NCBI RefSeq assembly: GCF_014637405.1
Contig: NZ_BMEY01000007.1
Span: 1 to 64,000, forward strand
Source of the DNA: Ornithinibacillus halotolerans
Lineage (GTDB): Bacteria > Bacillota > Bacilli > Bacillales > Amphibacillaceae
Direction: 5' to 3'
Length of the DNA stretch: 64,000 nt
The notes beneath the pieces were generated by a model. That model made no database searches and was not told where the DNA came from. It was given only the letters and a program-made list of their open reading frames with translations. This document shows positions 62,771-64,000 of the stretch, piece after piece (the stretch's first letter is position 1; the number at the start of each line of letters is the position of its first letter). The position numbers were made by a program, and so were the translations under genes.

Positions 62771-63403
62771 ATGATACGTGTCATAGTAGTGGATGACCAT
62801 GACATAGTTAGAAAAGGAATCATCTCGTACTTACAAACAGACCCAGATATAGATGTAATTGGTCAAGCAGGGAGTGGGAATGAAGGTGCACAATTGATTC
62901 TTAAAGAAAAGCCAGATGTTGTATTAATGGATTTAATGATGGATAACGGGACAGGAATTGATGCGACAAAATTAGTAATGAAAGAATTCCCAGCATGCAA
63001 GATCATTATCTTAACAAGTTATTACGACGACAGCCAAGTTTTTCCTGCATTAGAGGCCGGGGCGTTTAGCTATATATTGAAAACATCATCAGGCGATGAA
63101 ATTGTTCGAGCAATAAAAAAAGCAGCTAATGGAGAAAATGTCATCGAACCTAAAGTAGCAAGTAAAATGATGACTAGTTTCAGAGGGGAAAAACGTAAGC
63201 TTCATGATAGTTTAACAGAAAGAGAAATGGAAGTTCTCTTATGTATTGGAAATGGGATGACGAATCAGGAAATTGGCGAGCATTTATATATCGGTATAAA
63301 AACCGTGAAAACACATGTTTCGAATATATTGGCTAAACTAGATGTACATGACCGGACACAAGCAGCCGTATATGTTCATAAAAATAATTTATTAAAATCT
63401 TGA
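62771..63403 (+). CDS. liaR: Response regulator LiaR
   Basis: A 210-aa NarL/FixJ-family regulator. The receiver domain (1-120) has D8/D9, the phospho-acceptor D54 (VVLMDLMM), T82 (ILTSYYDD) and K104 (YILKTS). The LuxR-type HTH (about 143-205) contains LTEREMEVLLCIGNGMTNQEIG and KTVKTHVSNILAKLDV. Switches on envelope-stress genes. AAGGGAGG precedes the ATG; 38 nt separate it from liaS. Confidence 0.92.
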   Translation: MIRVIVVDDHDIVRKGIISYLQTDPDIDVIGQAGSGNEGAQLILKEKPDVVLMDLMMDNGTGIDATKLVMKEFPACKIIILTSYYDDSQVFPALEAGAFSYILKTSSGDEIVRAIKKAANGENVIEPKVASKMMTSFRGEKRKLHDSLTEREMEVLLCIGNGMTNQEIGEHLYIGIKTVKTHVSNILAKLDVHDRTQAAVYVHKNNLLKS

Positions 63404-63430
63404 GAGCATTTCTAAGCTCTCCTTTTTGTT
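63402..63430 (+). terminator. Terminator of the lia operon
   Basis: GAGAGC (63402-63407) / GCTCTC (63416-63421), then CTTTTTG. It overlaps the liaR stop region. Confidence 0.75.
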
Positions 63431-63460
63431 TTTTGTTCGTAATCCTAGTATAATACTAGG
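63426..63460 (+). promoter_or_regulatory. Promoter of bdbC with a palindrome over the -10 box
   Basis: TTGTTT (63426-63431), a 17-nt spacer and TATAAT (63449-63454). The -10 sits in the centre of a perfect 17-nt palindrome CCTAGTATAATACTAGG (63444-63460), so a repressor site is likely. Confidence 0.65.
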
Positions 63461-63486
63461 GAAATATAAAATGAGGAGAAACCAAT

Positions 63487-63915
63487 ATGGATCTTGGTAA
63501 AAATAGAGAAAATATTCTACTAGGGATATGGGGAGTTGCAGTATTAGCAACAGCAGGTAGTTTATTTTACTCTGAAATAGTGGGATATGAACCATGTGAA
63601 TTGTGTTGGTTCCAGCGTATACTTATGTACCCATTAGTAATAATTTATGGTACTGCACTATTTAAGAAAGATATGTCCATTGCTTTACCTGGTTTGATAT
63701 TAAGCGGAATAGGTATGTGTGTATCTACATATCATTATTTATTACAAAAATTACCTGCCCTTAATGAAGTTGGTGGTGCTTGTGGATTAGTACCTTGTAA
63801 TGTGGAATATGTGAATTACTTTGGATTTATTACGATTCCATTTATGGCTGGTACAGCTTTTATTATTATTTTTGTTACTCATTTCATTTTATTAAAACAA
63901 GCTAGGGGGAAATAA
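63487..63915 (+). CDS. bdbC: Disulfide bond formation protein BdbC (DsbB-like)
   Basis: A 142-aa four-helix quinone-linked oxidoreductase that reoxidises its thioredoxin-like partner outside the membrane. Both redox pairs are visible: C37-x-x-C40 (EPCELCW) and C99/C104 (GACGLVPC). AGGAGAAACC precedes the ATG. The next gene starts 2 nt after the stop, as expected for a bdbC-bdbD operon. Confidence 0.93.
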   Translation: MDLGKNRENILLGIWGVAVLATAGSLFYSEIVGYEPCELCWFQRILMYPLVIIYGTALFKKDMSIALPGLILSGIGMCVSTYHYLLQKLPALNEVGGACGLVPCNVEYVNYFGFITIPFMAGTAFIIIFVTHFILLKQARGK

Positions 63916-63916
63916 T

Positions 63917-64000
63917 ATGCAAAAGAAAATGATAGCAATCATTGCAGCAATTGTAGTTCTATTTGTTGCTTTATTCGTAGTTATAAATTATAAGAACAGT
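63917..64000 (+). CDS. Start of a membrane-anchored protein, probably BdbD (cut by the window end)
   Basis: Only 28 codons are present: MQKKM followed by a hydrophobic helix (IAIIAAIVVLFVALFVVI) and NYKNS, then the window ends. AGGGGGA lies 7 nt before the ATG. The adjacency to bdbC and an N-terminal signal anchor fit BdbD, the thiol-disulfide oxidoreductase partner; the thioredoxin domain itself is not visible, so the name is inference. Confidence 0.6.
   Translation, partial: MQKKMIAIIAAIVVLFVALFVVINYKNS

Overview
This is a low-GC Gram-positive endospore-former of the family Bacillaceae. The evidence is the AT-rich composition, strong AGGAGG ribosome-binding sites, frequent TTG/GTG starts, alpha/beta-type SASPs, YhcN- and YjcZ-type sporulation proteins, the sigI-rsgI pair and the liaFSR module. 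The central third follows the B. subtilis yhaR-yhaQ-yhaP-yhaO-yhaN-yhaM-yhaL-prsA-yhaJ-yhaI-yhaH-trpP-hit-ecsAB-yhaA order. A halotolerant genus near Oceanobacillus or Virgibacillus is my best guess (inference). I saw no rRNA, tRNA, CRISPR array, prophage or intact insertion sequence.

Layout. 1-8.4 kb: beta-carbonic anhydrase (-), a small zinc-ribbon protein, a leader peptide plus attenuator ahead of the heterodimeric multidrug ABC exporter bmrC-bmrD, a membrane-anchored HtrA-like protease, and sigI-rsgI. 8.4-16.5 kb: a YhdB-like protein, a YhcN-type spore lipoprotein behind a textbook sigma-G promoter, the yrrT-luxS-mccA-mccB sulfur-recycling operon, an M20 dipeptidase, an APH-fold kinase, an SDR reductase and two tiny YjcZ-family genes on the minus strand. 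16.6-24.7 kb: methionine aminopeptidase, azlC-azlD, a 51-bp tandem array, an ECF sigma/anti-sigma pair divergent from a NEW3-protein/ABC operon, and a CDF cation exporter. 24.9-34.4 kb: IDEAL protein, MCP, MFS exporter, a PLC-like hydrolase, fumarase, two tandem SASP genes, an msmX-type ATPase with a cre-like site, a PucR-type regulator and yheA.

34.5-58.8 kb is the yha cluster. A GbsR-type regulator sits between yhaN and yhaM. A second GbsR/OpcR-type regulator, divergent from an opuA glycine-betaine operon with two substrate-binding lipoproteins, sits between yhaI and yhaH, the place where B. subtilis carries hpr/scoC. trpP has a leader of six 5-nt-spaced triplets, which looks like a TRAP site. 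Between hit and ecsA lie a 52-bp tandem array and a strongly structured segment, possibly an ncRNA. A GC-rich nested palindromic repeat follows ecsB.

58.9-64 kb: PAP2 phosphatase, an MFS exporter in an apparent operon with liaF-liaS-liaR (cell-envelope stress), then bdbC and the first 28 codons of what is probably bdbD.

Recurring themes are envelope and antibiotic stress (bmrCD, sigI-rsgI, ECF/ABC, liaFSR, ecsAB, prsA), osmoprotection (opuA, GbsR), sulfur metabolism and sporulation. Functional names rest on remembered family similarity and visible motifs; no database search was run.
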